DNA of 64,000 bases from Anaerococcus sp. AGMB09787 (GCF_022808955.1 NZ_JAKZEY010000045.1:1-64000); one strand, 5' to 3'. Positions 44,795 to 54,779 are shown, counted from the first letter of the stretch. Notes: generated from the letters alone by a model not told the origin. Numbers and translations are program-made.

Positions 44795-46609
44795 TTATAG
44801 GGCTGTTGACATGGAAGCTTCTACCGGTAGGACAAAGATTAGCTCTTCGCTATGATGGCTTAGATCAAGCTCATCAACTATAGCATTTACTATATTATGA
44901 GATGAGCCAAGGTCTGTTACTAGGTAGATTATCTCCTTTTCTGCTTGAAGTTCTAGGTCAAAGATTCTTGAGGCTGGGTTATCTGACCTCCTAGCATGGA
45001 GGATGGTCGCTCCAGTAGCTCCCTCAGACCTTGCTATGTCTACTACTTCATCAGCCCTCCCCCTATCAACTATGGCTACTACAGCCACATCTTGGTAGGC
45101 ATAGGCTGGGATTTCGGATGGCTCATAGCTTTGGACTTCATCAAGGTCTGCCTTCTTCCTTTCTAGTTTAAATAAGGCACCGAGGAGCATAATTGATAAG
45201 ATCGGAGTCATGGCTACCATGGCTATTATTCCAAAGCCATCCACCAAGACATCAGCACTGTCTATAAGCTCTGCTGCCCCTTGGGCAAAGGCAAGGATGA
45301 AGGTTGCAGTCATCGGCCCACTAGCTACTCCCCCTGCATCAAAGGCTATCCCAACAAAGATTGGATCAACATAAAAGGATAGGATAATGGCAAGGAGAAA
45401 GCCTGGCAAGAGGAAGTGCCATAGTTTTAAGTCAACTATCATAATCCTAAGCATAGAAAGGCCGATAGCTATTCCCACCCCTATAGATAGGGTAATCTTT
45501 ATTGCCTTTTGTGGGATAGATCCACCACTTACATCCTCTATTTGCTCTCCAAGTACATGGACAGCAGGCTCAGCTAAGACGACTATCATCCCCATAATAA
45601 GGCCTATGATAGGAAGGAGCTTTACATAATTTTCTCCAAGTCCCATGCCTAAGGTCCTCCCCATTTCCATAAATCCTGCATTGACTCCTGCGAGAAAGAC
45701 GCCCAGACCTAGGACTGTAAAAATTATTCCCACTAGGATGGCATAAATCTCTTCCTTATCGAGTTTAAACTTAAAATAGTTAAAGGCAAGAAAAAGTAAG
45801 ACCAAGGGCAAGATTGCCGTAAGGGCCTCGGGTAGGGTTGAAAGAAGCTCGCTAAAGACTGGAGCAAAGACCCCCTCGATTACTTCAAAGGCTTCCCCTC
45901 CTCCTTCTATCTTACTTTGACCACTTAGGATGGATAAGAACATGATTCCAAGGATTGGTCCTGATGACATAAGGCCTACCAGACCAAAGGAATCCTTCTC
46001 ACTATTTTCTCCTCCCCTATATCTGGCTATCCCATTACCAAGGGCTAGGACAAAGGGAGTGGTCAAGGCTCCAGTAGTTGCCCCACTAGCATCAAAGGAT
46101 ATGGCAAGGAACTCTTCTGCTACAAAAATCGTAAGGACAAAGATAAGGCCATAAATTATAGCCATTAACTTATTGAAGGCAAATCCTTTAAAGGTCCTCA
46201 CTATACCAAGAGATATCATAAGACCTACACCAAAGCTTACCACATAGACTATAAGGCTAGAGCCAAGATCTCCTCCACTGGCATCTTCTATCTGCTTACC
46301 TAAGATCAAGAGGTCAGGCTCAGCTACAGTTATCAAAAATCCAAGGACAAATGTAAGCCCTATGGCCTTTAGGATAAACTTAGAGGTAACTATCTCCTCA
46401 GCCATATACTTACCAATCTTCTCCATGGAGACCTCGACCCCTATCAAAAATACACTTAGACCCACAAAGAGGAAGAGACCACCCAGGATAAACCTCCCTA
46501 CAAGATCTAAGTCAACTGGCACTAGGGTCATATTTATTACAAAGACTAAGCCCATAATAGGGAGCAAGGATGCCAAGACTTCCTTACTTTTTTCCTTAAT
46601 CAGTTCCAT
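44795..46609 (-). CDS. DUF1538 membrane transporter with C-terminal PII-like domain
   Basis: 604 residues. Two homologous membrane halves are visible: TVAEPDLLILGKQIEDASGG and VLAEPAVHVLGEQIEDVSGG, and likewise SFDASGATTGALTTPFVLALGNG and AFDAGGVASGPMTATFILAFAQG. The duplication implies an inverted- or direct-repeat transporter fold. The last ~100 residues (VAVVAIVDRGRADEVVDIAR onward) look like a PII/GlnB-type regulatory domain. Substrate is unknown. It overlaps the upstream PII-like gene by 14 bp, so the two probably form one regulated transport system. Confidence 0.82.
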   Translation of the reverse strand: MELIKEKSKEVLASLLPIMGLVFVINMTLVPVDLDLVGRFILGGLFLFVGLSVFLIGVEVSMEKIGKYMAEEIVTSKFILKAIGLTFVLGFLITVAEPDLLILGKQIEDASGGDLGSSLIVYVVSFGVGLMISLGIVRTFKGFAFNKLMAIIYGLIFVLTIFVAEEFLAISFDASGATTGALTTPFVLALGNGIARYRGGENSEKDSFGLVGLMSSGPILGIMFLSILSGQSKIEGGGEAFEVIEGVFAPVFSELLSTLPEALTAILPLVLLFLAFNYFKFKLDKEEIYAILVGIIFTVLGLGVFLAGVNAGFMEMGRTLGMGLGENYVKLLPIIGLIMGMIVVLAEPAVHVLGEQIEDVSGGSIPQKAIKITLSIGVGIAIGLSMLRIMIVDLKLWHFLLPGFLLAIILSFYVDPIFVGIAFDAGGVASGPMTATFILAFAQGAAELIDSADVLVDGFGIIAMVAMTPILSIMLLGALFKLERKKADLDEVQSYEPSEIPAYAYQDVAVVAIVDRGRADEVVDIARSEGATGATILHARRSDNPASRIFDLELQAEKEIIYLVTDLGSSHNIVNAIVDELDLSHHSEELIFVLPVEASMSTAL

Positions 46610-47240
46610 CTAAATCCTCCTTTTCCTTATTGATACCTACAGTAGATAAAACAGGGACAGAAAACATAAAGCCTGCTCCCCTCTTTTCTATATCAAGCTC
46701 TTCGCCTACTTCCTTCACAACTCTATCCTTATCCTTGGCATTTACTACCATAAGCAAGATATTCTTCTCCTCTTCTATGACAAAATCAAAGGCATATGAT
46801 GTAGGAAGGCCCGCTCCCCTTCCTATTAAAATACTTGCTCCTCTTTGACCTGCCTGGTAGAGCGCCTTGGTTGCCTTGGACCTTTGTCCCTTTTCAATAA
46901 TTACAAAGAGGCAGTACAAGTCACTAGATTCGATGTTGTCATTGTAGTGGCCATTAAAGCTAAGGATGGGCATAGAAAATCCTATCCCCGTATTCTTCTC
47001 ATCAAAGTGATACTTATCTCTCAAAATATTGATAATATCATCTTCTCTTGACCTAGGAAAGGTAAGCATAATCATCTCTTTATCCCTCTTAACTAATCCA
47101 AGCCTCGACAAGAAGCTCTCCGGTGCTATTCCTTCAGCATGAACAACAGTGCCTCCACCAATACCTATCTCATGGATAGTTGCCAGGATACTGTTAGCCT
47201 TCTTTTTTTCTGATATTATAAAAAATAATGCGTCCTTCAT
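46596..47240 (-). CDS. Tandem PII-like regulatory protein
   Basis: 214 residues from the ATG at 47240 (TGAGGA upstream; a GTG at 47252 is possible). Two PII-like ferredoxin folds: residues ~1-90 (ALFFIISEKKKANSILATIH, GTVVHAEG) and ~100-205 (YCLFVIIEKGQRSKATKALY, GASILIGRG). PII folds bind nucleotides or small effectors and gate transporters. Pairing with the DUF1538 transporter suggests such a role. No T-loop tyrosine can be assigned. Confidence 0.78.
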   Translation of the reverse strand: MKDALFFIISEKKKANSILATIHEIGIGGGTVVHAEGIAPESFLSRLGLVKRDKEMIMLTFPRSREDDIINILRDKYHFDEKNTGIGFSMPILSFNGHYNDNIESSDLYCLFVIIEKGQRSKATKALYQAGQRGASILIGRGAGLPTSYAFDFVIEEEKNILLMVVNAKDKDRVVKEVGEELDIEKRGAGFMFSVPVLSTVGINKEKEDLDGTD

Positions 47241-47346
47241 TAAAATCCTCACTAAAATATTATAATTTAATTATAGAAACCTACTTATATTAAGTATACA
47301 CATTTTTTTAGAGATTACCATTGGCAAAAGATAATCGTTACTTAAG

Positions 47347-47379
47347 TATAATGAAACTAAATTAGCATTCTTTTGCTAA
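47347..47379 (+). promoter_or_regulatory. Promoter -10 and palindrome upstream of the ferritin-like gene
   Basis: TATAAT at 47347-47352, followed by an inverted repeat TTAGCA-N6-TGCTAA (47362-47379) just past the expected start site, a plausible operator. No convincing -35 at 16-18 bp. The gene itself has AAGGAGG before its ATG at 47470. Confidence 0.4.
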
Positions 47380-47469
47380 CAGGAAAATTTATTTAACTTG
47401 TTTGCTGCAAAGATTAATGGGCAAGAATAAAATAAAGAGGAAAATACAAGTACACTTAAGGAGGAAAGA

Positions 47470-47814
47470 ATGTCAGATTATCATGAACCAGCAAGAGAAA
47501 TGTCTAGCGAAACAAGAGATATTATTCGTGGACTTAAATCTTTAATAGAGGAAATAGAAGCAGTTTTTTGGTACACTCAAAGAGTTGAGGTATCAGATGA
47601 CGAAGAATTAAAGGAAATAATGTGGCACAATGCCGTTGAAGAAATGGAACATGCCATGATGAGTCTAGAGTGGGTACGCCGCCACCAAGATGGTTGGGAT
47701 GAGCAAATGCGTACCTACCTATTTACAGATGGTTCTATAATGGATGCCGAAGAAAATGAAGAGGATCACTCATCAAGCGAAGATGCAAGCGACCTAGGTA
47801 TAGGAGAACTTTAA
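47470..47814 (+). CDS. Encapsulated ferritin-like protein (EncFtn)
   Basis: 114 residues. Two antiparallel helices carry the ferroxidase residues: SLIEEIEAVFWYTQR (Glu/Trp/Tyr, ~24-38) and HNAVEEMEHAMMSLEWVRR (Glu57/58, Glu60, His61), close to the EncFtn pattern of E-x-x-W-Y and E-x-x-H. It dimerises to form the iron-oxidising site inside encapsulin shells. The acidic linker ends in SDLGIGEL, a cargo-loading peptide of the L-x-I-G-x-L type. The shell gene follows 25 bp later but is broken. Confidence 0.9.
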   Translation: MSDYHEPAREMSSETRDIIRGLKSLIEEIEAVFWYTQRVEVSDDEELKEIMWHNAVEEMEHAMMSLEWVRRHQDGWDEQMRTYLFTDGSIMDAEENEEDHSSSEDASDLGIGEL

Positions 47815-47839
47815 GATAGAAATAAGTAAGGAGGACACT

Positions 47840-48642
47840 GTGAATATTTTAAAAAGAGAAGAAGCACCAATTTCCAAAGAAGCTTGGAGGGAAATTGATG
47901 AAAGTGCAAGAGACGTACTAGTAAATACCCTAAGAGCAAGAGGGCCTTAAAAATAAATGGACCAAAGGGTTGGGACTTCCCAGCTGTAGCAGAGGGTCGC
48001 CTAGATATTATAGAAGAAGACAGAGATGATACAGAAGTATCTAAGGTATGTACAGGTACCTACAAAGTAGCTCCACTTCTTGAAGCAAGGATTAATTTCA
48101 ACCTAAATAGGTTTGAACTTGATAACCTAGACCGTGGAGCAAAGGATGCAGACTTAGATAAGCTAGAAGAGGCTTGTGAAAAAATTGCCCTCTTCGAAGA
48201 TAATGTTCTATTTAACGGCTACAAGGACCAAATAGTAGGACTTAGCCAAGGAGCAGGCCACAAGTACCAACTTGGTAGGGATGCCAACGAAATCCTAAAA
48301 AATATCGGCCAAGGCCTAAGAGATCTCAAAAATTCTTATGTATCAGGTGACTTTGACCTAATAGTATCATAAGAAGCCTACGACCTACTAAATAGGGTAG
48401 TAGACGGAGCCTACCTCCTAGACATAGTAAGGAAAAAACTAGGAGGAGAAGTAATCGAATCAAAGGCCTCGAATGGTGCCATCTTACTAGCCCACAAGCA
48501 TGATGACTACGAATTTACCCTAGGTCATGACCTATCAATAGGCTACCACCAAGCTGACCCACAAAATGTAGGCCTATTCATATCAGAATCCTTCACTCTA
48601 AGGATCCTAGACGAAAACAAAATAGTAGCTTATAGCCTATAA
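47840..48642 (+). pseudogene. Encapsulin shell protein gene, frameshifted and interrupted
   Basis: GTG at 47840 with AAGGAGG starts ILKREEAPISKEAWREIDES, an encapsulin N-terminus. At RARGP (AGAGGGCC, ~47941-47946) the frame shifts and the homology continues in the next frame as ALKINGPKGWDFPAVAEGRL, RFELDNLDRGAKDADLD and LFEDNVLFNGY, through to a natural stop at 48642. A TAA at 48370-48372 replaces a sense codon (family SPEAY; here S-stop-EAYDLL). The frameshift fits loss of one G from a GGGG run. The rest is well preserved, so decay is recent or one lesion is a sequence error. Confidence 0.9.
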
Positions 48643-48651
48643 GCACATTAA

Positions 48652-48675
48652 AGGGGCACTAACGCCTCTTTTTTG
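48652..48675 (+). terminator. Terminator of the encapsulin operon
   Basis: AGGGGC (48652-48657) with GCCTCT (48664-48669, one G-U), followed by TTTTT. Confidence 0.8.
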
Positions 48676-48822
48676 TACAAAAATAGGTGGCAGAATATCC
48701 CACCACCTACTTATAAATTTTAAAGTCATATGTTTTAATTAACATTGAAGTTTTTGTAAAATCCTTAATGTAAGAAAACTTAGGGCTTAGGTCTATTTAA
48801 ATAGCCTTTATTCTGGATTTAC

Positions 48823-49770
48823 TTATTGGGTTATTAATTCTAGTGGTGAAGAAATTTTTTCGTCTACTTCTTCGCCATGTAGGTATTTAGAAGCTGTTTC
48901 TAGGGCAATCTTACCCATCTCTTCTGGTTTTTGAGCAACTGTTGCTGATAGGCTGCCATTTTTTACTGCCTCTATGGCATCTTCGTTTCCGTCAAATCCT
49001 ACTATGATTATATCATTGTCCTTGCCTGATAGGGCTTCTGCAGCTCCTAGGGCCATCTCATCGTTTTGGCAGAATACTGCTTTAATATCAGGTTCTGCTT
49101 GAATCATATTTTCCATAACTGTTAGGCCCTCTGCCCTATCAAAATTAGCAGTTTGAGATGCTGTTAGTTCAATTTTACCTTCTATGGCTTGGATAAATCC
49201 TTCTCCCCTCTCTCTAGTTGAGCTTGCTCCAGGAACTCCTTCTAATTGGGCGATTTTATCATTTTCACCTATATTTTCAAGTATATAGTTTCCAGCCATT
49301 TTTCCGCCTTCGACATTATCACTTGCTATAAAGCTGACTATTTCACCTTCATCAGAGCCCCTATCTACACAAATAACTGGTATATTAGCTTCATTAGCAG
49401 ATAAGACTGAAGGAGATACTGCAGTAGAGTCTACTGGGTTGATAATTATTAGATCAACACCTTGGGTTATTAGATCTTCTAATTGATTACTTTGTGTAGA
49501 GCTATCGTTTTGTGCATCTACTATTACTACTTCTAGTCCCTTTTCCTTGGCTTCAGCCTCGATACCATCTTTTAATGAAATAAAGAATGGGTTGTTTAGG
49601 GTTGATATAGATACACCTACTGTAAAATTATCGTCAGAATTAGCTTCTTGCTTTGCTGGAGCCTTCTCTGTGCTAGCTTCTTCTGCTTTCTCTTGACCCT
49701 CAATACTACAACCAACAAGTACCAATAATGTTAGCGCTAAAGTAGATATAGTTCTTAAAATTCTTTTCAT
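48823..49770 (-). CDS. rbsB: Ribose ABC transporter substrate-binding lipoprotein
   Basis: 315 residues. Lipobox LVLVGC (Cys ~21). Periplasmic-binding type I fold: VGVSISTLNNPFFISLKDG, NDSSTQSNQLEDLITQGVD, DRGSDEGEIVSFIASDN and FCQNDEMALGAAEAL contain the sugar-stacking and hydrogen-bonding residues of RbsB. It is the last gene of the operon, ~290 bp from rbsC. The gap (49771-50059) shows no clear promoter or hairpin, though its length suggests separate control or processing. Confidence 0.94.
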   Translation of the reverse strand: MKRILRTISTLALTLLVLVGCSIEGQEKAEEASTEKAPAKQEANSDDNFTVGVSISTLNNPFFISLKDGIEAEAKEKGLEVVIVDAQNDSSTQSNQLEDLITQGVDLIIINPVDSTAVSPSVLSANEANIPVICVDRGSDEGEIVSFIASDNVEGGKMAGNYILENIGENDKIAQLEGVPGASSTRERGEGFIQAIEGKIELTASQTANFDRAEGLTVMENMIQAEPDIKAVFCQNDEMALGAAEALSGKDNDIIIVGFDGNEDAIEAVKNGSLSATVAQKPEEMGKIALETASKYLHGEEVDEKISSPLELITQ

Positions 49771-50059
49771 ACTTTCCTCCTAATAAATTAATTTTAAGTA
49801 TTAGCCTGACTTTAAATATTCTTTATGCCCCACAAAGATTAATCCATCTAAATATAGAAGATACAACCTAGTGATTTTAACTTAAATATTAGTTTCTAAT
49901 GACTATTGGCCTATCTCCCCCTCCTTTAAGGATATAAATTTAGCCTTAGCCTAATATTTATTAGCTATAGTTATATGGCCACTTAGTGATAGAAAAATCT
50001 TTTTTGGTACATATTAATTTCTTGTTGACTTTCTCTGTAAAAACTTAGTTAAGTAAATT

Positions 50060-51007
50060 TTATTTATTTCTCTTCCTATCTATAAGTACAGCTATTAGGA
50101 TAACAACACCCTTAACGATTTGTTGGTAAAAACTTGATACCCCTAGTAGGTTTAGTCCGTTATTTAATACTCCTAGGATCAAAATTCCTATTAGGGTTCC
50201 GACTAGAGATCCACTACCACCTGTCATACTTGTGCCACCTAAAACTACCGCCGCTATAGCATCCATCTCATAAGCAGATCCAGCTGTTGGTTGAGCAGAG
50301 TTTAGTCTAGATGTAAGAACAAGACCTGATATAGTCGCAAGTACACCTGATATTGTGTAGACCATAGACTTTACCTTGTCTATTTTTATACCAGAAATAA
50401 AGCTTGCCTTTTCATTGCCCCCTATAGCGTAGACCTTTCTTCCAAAGGATGTTTTGCTTAAAATAACCATTAAGATGACAAAAATTATTGCAAACATTAT
50501 CACTTGAAATGGTATCCCAAATACCTTTCCCCTACCTAAGAAGGCAAATATAAAATTATCCCTAGGTCCAGGAATTGGTCTTCCCTTAGTAAAGACTAGG
50601 GTCGCTCCCCTATAAATTGTCATAGTAGCGAGGGTTACTATAAAGGGTTCTAGTTTGCTCTTTGTTATAAACATTCCATTTATAAAGCCCAAGCCTCCTC
50701 CTATAATTACCGCTACAAGGATTGCTAGAATTGAATTGAGACCATTATTTAATAGGCTTGCAAAGATTGCAGATGTAAAGGCCAGGGTAGATCCAACTGA
50801 TAAGTCTATACCTCCAGTTAGGATTACACAAGTCATGCCCAAAGCAATAAATCCATTAATGATTAATTGTCTTAATAGATTCATTAAGTTTGATACTTGT
50901 AGAAAATTGCTATTTAGAATGCTAACAATTACAACAAGCAAAATCAAAGCTATAATTGTACCAAAATTTGGATTGTCTTTTAGAGACTTCCCTTTAACTT
51001 TTTTCAT
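50060..51007 (-). CDS. rbsC: Ribose ABC transporter permease
   Basis: 315 residues with about eight to ten membrane helices. GINLLGV-type ends and LTGGIDLSVGSTLAFTSAI, KSKLEPFIVTLATMTIYRG and AIAAVVLGGTSMTGGSGS are typical RbsC segments. Overlaps rbsA by 4 bp. Confidence 0.95.
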   Translation of the reverse strand: MKKVKGKSLKDNPNFGTIIALILLVVIVSILNSNFLQVSNLMNLLRQLIINGFIALGMTCVILTGGIDLSVGSTLAFTSAIFASLLNNGLNSILAILVAVIIGGGLGFINGMFITKSKLEPFIVTLATMTIYRGATLVFTKGRPIPGPRDNFIFAFLGRGKVFGIPFQVIMFAIIFVILMVILSKTSFGRKVYAIGGNEKASFISGIKIDKVKSMVYTISGVLATISGLVLTSRLNSAQPTAGSAYEMDAIAAVVLGGTSMTGGSGSLVGTLIGILILGVLNNGLNLLGVSSFYQQIVKGVVILIAVLIDRKRNK

Positions 51008-52485
51008 ATCTTTCCTCCAGTAGCTAGAGTCATAACCCTCTCTTGACTCTTCTCATTCTTTCCTATTTCTCCTTGAAGCTTGCCCTCATAAATTACATAT
51101 ATTCTATCAGATAGGCTTAGTAACTCTGGTAGGTCGCTAGATATAAGGATGACTGATTGGCCATTTTCTACAAGCTTATTGATTAGGTCATAGATTTCTC
51201 TTTTGGCTCCTACATCGACTCCCTTGGTCGGCTCATCGAGGATCAAAACTTTGGGATTGATACCGAGCCATTTTGCAAGGACTACCTTTTGTTGATTACC
51301 ACCAGAGAGGTCTTCTATCTTATCCTCTACTCCCTCACACTTAATTTTTAGACCGCTTTTATAGTTTTCTGCTATACTTTTTTCCTTATCTAGATCAAGC
51401 AAGATGCCTTTTTTAATCTCATCGATATTGGTAAGGCTTATATTTTCCCTAATTGTTTCATTTAAGATAAGCCCTTCTTCTTTTCTATTTTCAGTTAGGA
51501 AGGCAATGTTATTTTTCATGGCATCGGAAGGGCTTTTTATATCTATTTTCTCCCCATCCAAGAAAATCTCTCCTGAATCCTTCTCATCTATTCCAAAAAC
51601 AGACCTAAATATCTCACTTCTTCCAGCTCCCATGAGGCCTCCTATACCTATAACTTCATTGGCCCTGACATTTAGATTTATATCTTCAAAGTAGCCTGTT
51701 CTAGTGAAATTTTTAATTTCTAATCTTATTTTCCCAGGATTAGACTTTATTGTGGGGTAAAAATCTCCAATAGACCTACCAACCATGTGCTTTACTAGCT
51801 CGCTTTCATTAGTTTCACTAGTATTAAAGACTCCAACTGATTTACCATCCCTCATTACACTAACCCTATCGGTTAGGGCAAATATTTCTTCCATCCTATG
51901 GGATATGTAGATCATGGATACATTCTTGTCTTTTAACTTCTTTATCAATTTAAAAAGTTTATCGATTTCGACATTAGTTAAGGCGGTAGTTGGTTCATCG
52001 AGGATAAGGATGTTGATCTTACCCATATTTGCTTTAGCTATTTCAAGCATTTGCCTTTGACCAATAGAGAGGTCTTTGACCAAGTCATTAGGGCCAATAT
52101 TTAAGTCTAGTTCCCTAAATATTTCCCTCGCTTCTTCTTCCATTTTTTTATAATCTAGGAAAAAGCCCTTTTTGAGCTCCTTATTCATAAATAAGTTTTC
52201 TACCACTGTTAATTGTGGGTAGTCAACTAGTTCTTGGTGGATAAATCTTATCCCTAAATCACTTGCAGCTTCGGTCGAATCTATATCAGTTTTCCTACCG
52301 TCTATATAAATCTCTCCCGAGTCTTTTGGAAGAAGACCTGTAAATATATTCATTAGGGTAGACTTTCCTGCACCATTTTCTCCGACCAGGGCATGGATCT
52401 CTCCCTCCCTTATATCAAAGTCTACTCCCCTCAACACATCATTATTTCCAAAACTTTTATAAATATCTTTTAATTCTACTCTCAT
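51004..52485 (-). CDS. rbsA: Ribose ABC transporter ATPase (two ABC domains)
   Basis: 493 residues. First domain: Walker A GENGAGKSTLMN, signature LSIGQRQMLEIA, Walker B ILILDEPTTAL. Second domain: degenerate P-loop GLMGAGRSEIFRS, signature LSGGNQQKVVLA, Walker B VLILDEPTKGVDVG. This asymmetry is normal for sugar ABC ATPases. Eight bases after rbsD. Confidence 0.96.
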   Translation of the reverse strand: MRVELKDIYKSFGNNDVLRGVDFDIREGEIHALVGENGAGKSTLMNIFTGLLPKDSGEIYIDGRKTDIDSTEAASDLGIRFIHQELVDYPQLTVVENLFMNKELKKGFFLDYKKMEEEAREIFRELDLNIGPNDLVKDLSIGQRQMLEIAKANMGKINILILDEPTTALTNVEIDKLFKLIKKLKDKNVSMIYISHRMEEIFALTDRVSVMRDGKSVGVFNTSETNESELVKHMVGRSIGDFYPTIKSNPGKIRLEIKNFTRTGYFEDINLNVRANEVIGIGGLMGAGRSEIFRSVFGIDEKDSGEIFLDGEKIDIKSPSDAMKNNIAFLTENRKEEGLILNETIRENISLTNIDEIKKGILLDLDKEKSIAENYKSGLKIKCEGVEDKIEDLSGGNQQKVVLAKWLGINPKVLILDEPTKGVDVGAKREIYDLINKLVENGQSVILISSDLPELLSLSDRIYVIYEGKLQGEIGKNEKSQERVMTLATGGKI

Positions 52486-52493
52486 AAACTACC

Positions 52494-52886
52494 TCAAAAT
52501 ATGTTCTTTGATTGGAGGATTATATTTGAATAGGGTGTATTCTCTCCTGTTCTTATTACAAACTTAACATCCTTTAGTTTCTCCTTGAAGGCTTCATGGC
52601 TTATGTATTGACAATCTACATCTTCAAGTAAATTCTTGATATTATTCTCTTGGTTAGGATTTTCATCCTTTATTTCACTTGCCAAAATATATTTTTCCAC
52701 AGACAAATCTTTCAATACTTCCTCTAGGACTTCTATAAAAGAAGGCACGCCCAACTTTAACGAAATATCAATCTTTTTATCCCTATCTATGGGAAGTCCA
52801 CAGTCGCCTATAGCTATCAAATCTGTATGGCCTAGATCTGCCAAGGCCCTAGCTATGTCGCTATTTAAAATCCCCTTTATTTTCAT
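52494..52886 (-). CDS. rbsD: D-ribose pyranase
   Basis: 130 residues. LADLGHTDLIAIGDCGLPI contains the catalytic His and Asp region; the C-terminal FVIRTGENTPYSNIIL is the family end. It converts beta-pyranose to furanose ribose for RbsK. Overlaps rbsK by 4 bp. Confidence 0.95.
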   Translation of the reverse strand: MKIKGILNSDIARALADLGHTDLIAIGDCGLPIDRDKKIDISLKLGVPSFIEVLEEVLKDLSVEKYILASEIKDENPNQENNIKNLLEDVDCQYISHEAFKEKLKDVKFVIRTGENTPYSNIILQSKNIF

Positions 52887-53776
52887 AAGCTCTCCTCTAA
52901 AAATTGCTCTACCCTATTAAAATCAGGTATAGAATTACTTGCTCCCTTTTGTGTAACTGCAAGTGCTGAAGCAGCTGAAGCATATTTCAAGCATTCCTTA
53001 ATCTCATATCCCTTTGATATAAGGCCCACAAAGTAGCCTGTAAATGTATCCCCAGCTCCTGTAGTATCAATAGTATCTACCTCATATATTTCTTGGCTTA
53101 AAGAAAGCTCCTTATCAAAATATATAGATCCCTGCCTACCCCTAGTGATGACAAATTTTGTATTAGGGTAAGTTTCTTTCAAAGTTGAAATAATATCGTT
53201 TTCTTTATCCTTATTAGTAATTTGCCTTGCTTCATACTCATTCATTATAATTAGATCAATTAAATTTAAGTCAATTTCTAATAGATCACTATTTATAGGA
53301 GAAGGGTTGAGGACTATTAGCATATTATTCTTCCTAGCCTCATCAATAATGTAGGATAAATTATTTATTTCGTTTTGTAAAATAAGTATATCCCCTTCAC
53401 CAAAGGATGCTAGGACATAATCGACTTCTTCTTTGTCTATGGCGAAGTTTGCTCCATGGTCAAGTACTATGGAATTTTCTCCATTTTTATCAACTTGGAT
53501 AAAGGCGCTGCCAGTAAGTTTATCAGACATCTTTATAAAATCAGTCTTTACCTCATTTATTTTTAGGTACTCTACTATGAAAGAATCCTTATAATTCAGT
53601 TTTCCTGCATGGTAGACTTGGTCAGATACCTTGGCTAAGGCTACTGATTGATTTAGCCCCTTGCCCCCTATCTTTTCTTCGTAAGTCTTTGAATCAATGG
53701 TTTCCCCTGGTCTTACTATATGATCTAGGGAAAAAACTTTATCAATATTTATTGAGCCAAAATTTAAAATCTTCAC
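52883..53776 (-). CDS. rbsK: Ribokinase
   Basis: 297 residues, PfkB family. GGKGLNQSVALAK near residue 37 binds the sugar; DTTGAGDTFTGYFVGL near 245 has the catalytic Asp and anion hole. It phosphorylates ribose to ribose 5-phosphate. Overlaps rbsR and rbsD by 4 bp each. Confidence 0.96.
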   Translation of the reverse strand: MKILNFGSINIDKVFSLDHIVRPGETIDSKTYEEKIGGKGLNQSVALAKVSDQVYHAGKLNYKDSFIVEYLKINEVKTDFIKMSDKLTGSAFIQVDKNGENSIVLDHGANFAIDKEEVDYVLASFGEGDILILQNEINNLSYIIDEARKNNMLIVLNPSPINSDLLEIDLNLIDLIIMNEYEARQITNKDKENDIISTLKETYPNTKFVITRGRQGSIYFDKELSLSQEIYEVDTIDTTGAGDTFTGYFVGLISKGYEIKECLKYASAASALAVTQKGASNSIPDFNRVEQFLEESL

Positions 53777-54768
53777 CCCTTATCCTCCTTTACACTTTCC
53801 CTTTCTATAATTTTAGGGCTTACTAGAATTTTTTTCTCTTTGAGATTATTATTAAGTAAGTCGTCTATCATCTGGATAGATAGCTTGGCTATCTCGTCTA
53901 TATTTTGATCTACTGAAGTTATCTTGGGACTTAGTATATCGTTTATAAAAAGGTTGTCGTAGCTTATCAAAGATATATCATCTGGTACCCTTATCCCAAC
54001 TTTCTTAAAATATTCCAATATCCCGTAGCTACTCATATCTGAAAAGGAAAAGATTGCATCTACCTTCCTCTGAGCAAAGTAGCGTCCAGCCTCAAAACCT
54101 CCTTCATAGGTGTAATTACCATGGAAGATATTTTTAACATCGTAGGTAATGCCCTTGTCAATCATGCACTTAAGTGCCCCTGACAATCTCCTTGTTGAGT
54201 TGGCTGTGTTGGACGGGCCAATATTTAGGCCTATATTTCTAAAGCCCCTATCAATTAGAAACTGTGTAGCTATATAGCCGCCTTCTTCGTTGTTGCCTGT
54301 AACAATATTAATGTCCTTCTTTTGGTAGTCAAATTCATCTAAGAAAACGATATTGTGCCTACTAATAATTTCTTCATCAAATGTTTTGATTCGCCTATCG
54401 ACTATTAGAGCTGATTGAATATAATTTCTCTCTACTAGGGAGGTGAAAGATTTTTCATCGAGCTTTTGATTGCGGCTATTGTAGATATACAAAAAATATC
54501 CTAACTTTTCTGCCCACATAGTAATTCTATCTGATAGGAAACTAAAAAAGGGATTTACCAGGTCTGGAATTATAAGAACTATGGACTTGCTCTTTTTAGT
54601 AGCTAGACTCCTAGCAATATTGTTGGGCCTATATCCTATTTCTTCTGCCGCTCTTATAACTCTTTTCTTGGTTCCATCAGATATCTTGTGGTTGGTTTTA
54701 TTTAGCACCATGGATACTGTGGTTATAGAAACACCAGCAAGCTTGGCTACATCTTTTATAGTTGGCAT
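53773..54768 (-). CDS. rbsR: LacI-family repressor of the ribose operon
   Basis: 331 residues from the ATG at 54768, with GAGG eight bases upstream; the in-frame ATG at 54780 would overlap the operator. The LacI headpiece is MPTIKDVAKLAGVSITTVSM and ends with the hinge IGYRPNNIARSLATKKS. The effector domain resembles RbsR. First gene of the rbsRKDACB operon, autoregulated through the adjacent operator. Confidence 0.93.
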   Translation of the reverse strand: MPTIKDVAKLAGVSITTVSMVLNKTNHKISDGTKKRVIRAAEEIGYRPNNIARSLATKKSKSIVLIIPDLVNPFFSFLSDRITMWAEKLGYFLYIYNSRNQKLDEKSFTSLVERNYIQSALIVDRRIKTFDEEIISRHNIVFLDEFDYQKKDINIVTGNNEEGGYIATQFLIDRGFRNIGLNIGPSNTANSTRRLSGALKCMIDKGITYDVKNIFHGNYTYEGGFEAGRYFAQRKVDAIFSFSDMSSYGILEYFKKVGIRVPDDISLISYDNLFINDILSPKITSVDQNIDEIAKLSIQMIDDLLNNNLKEKKILVSPKIIERESVKEDKG

Positions 54769-54779
54769 AATTAACCTCA

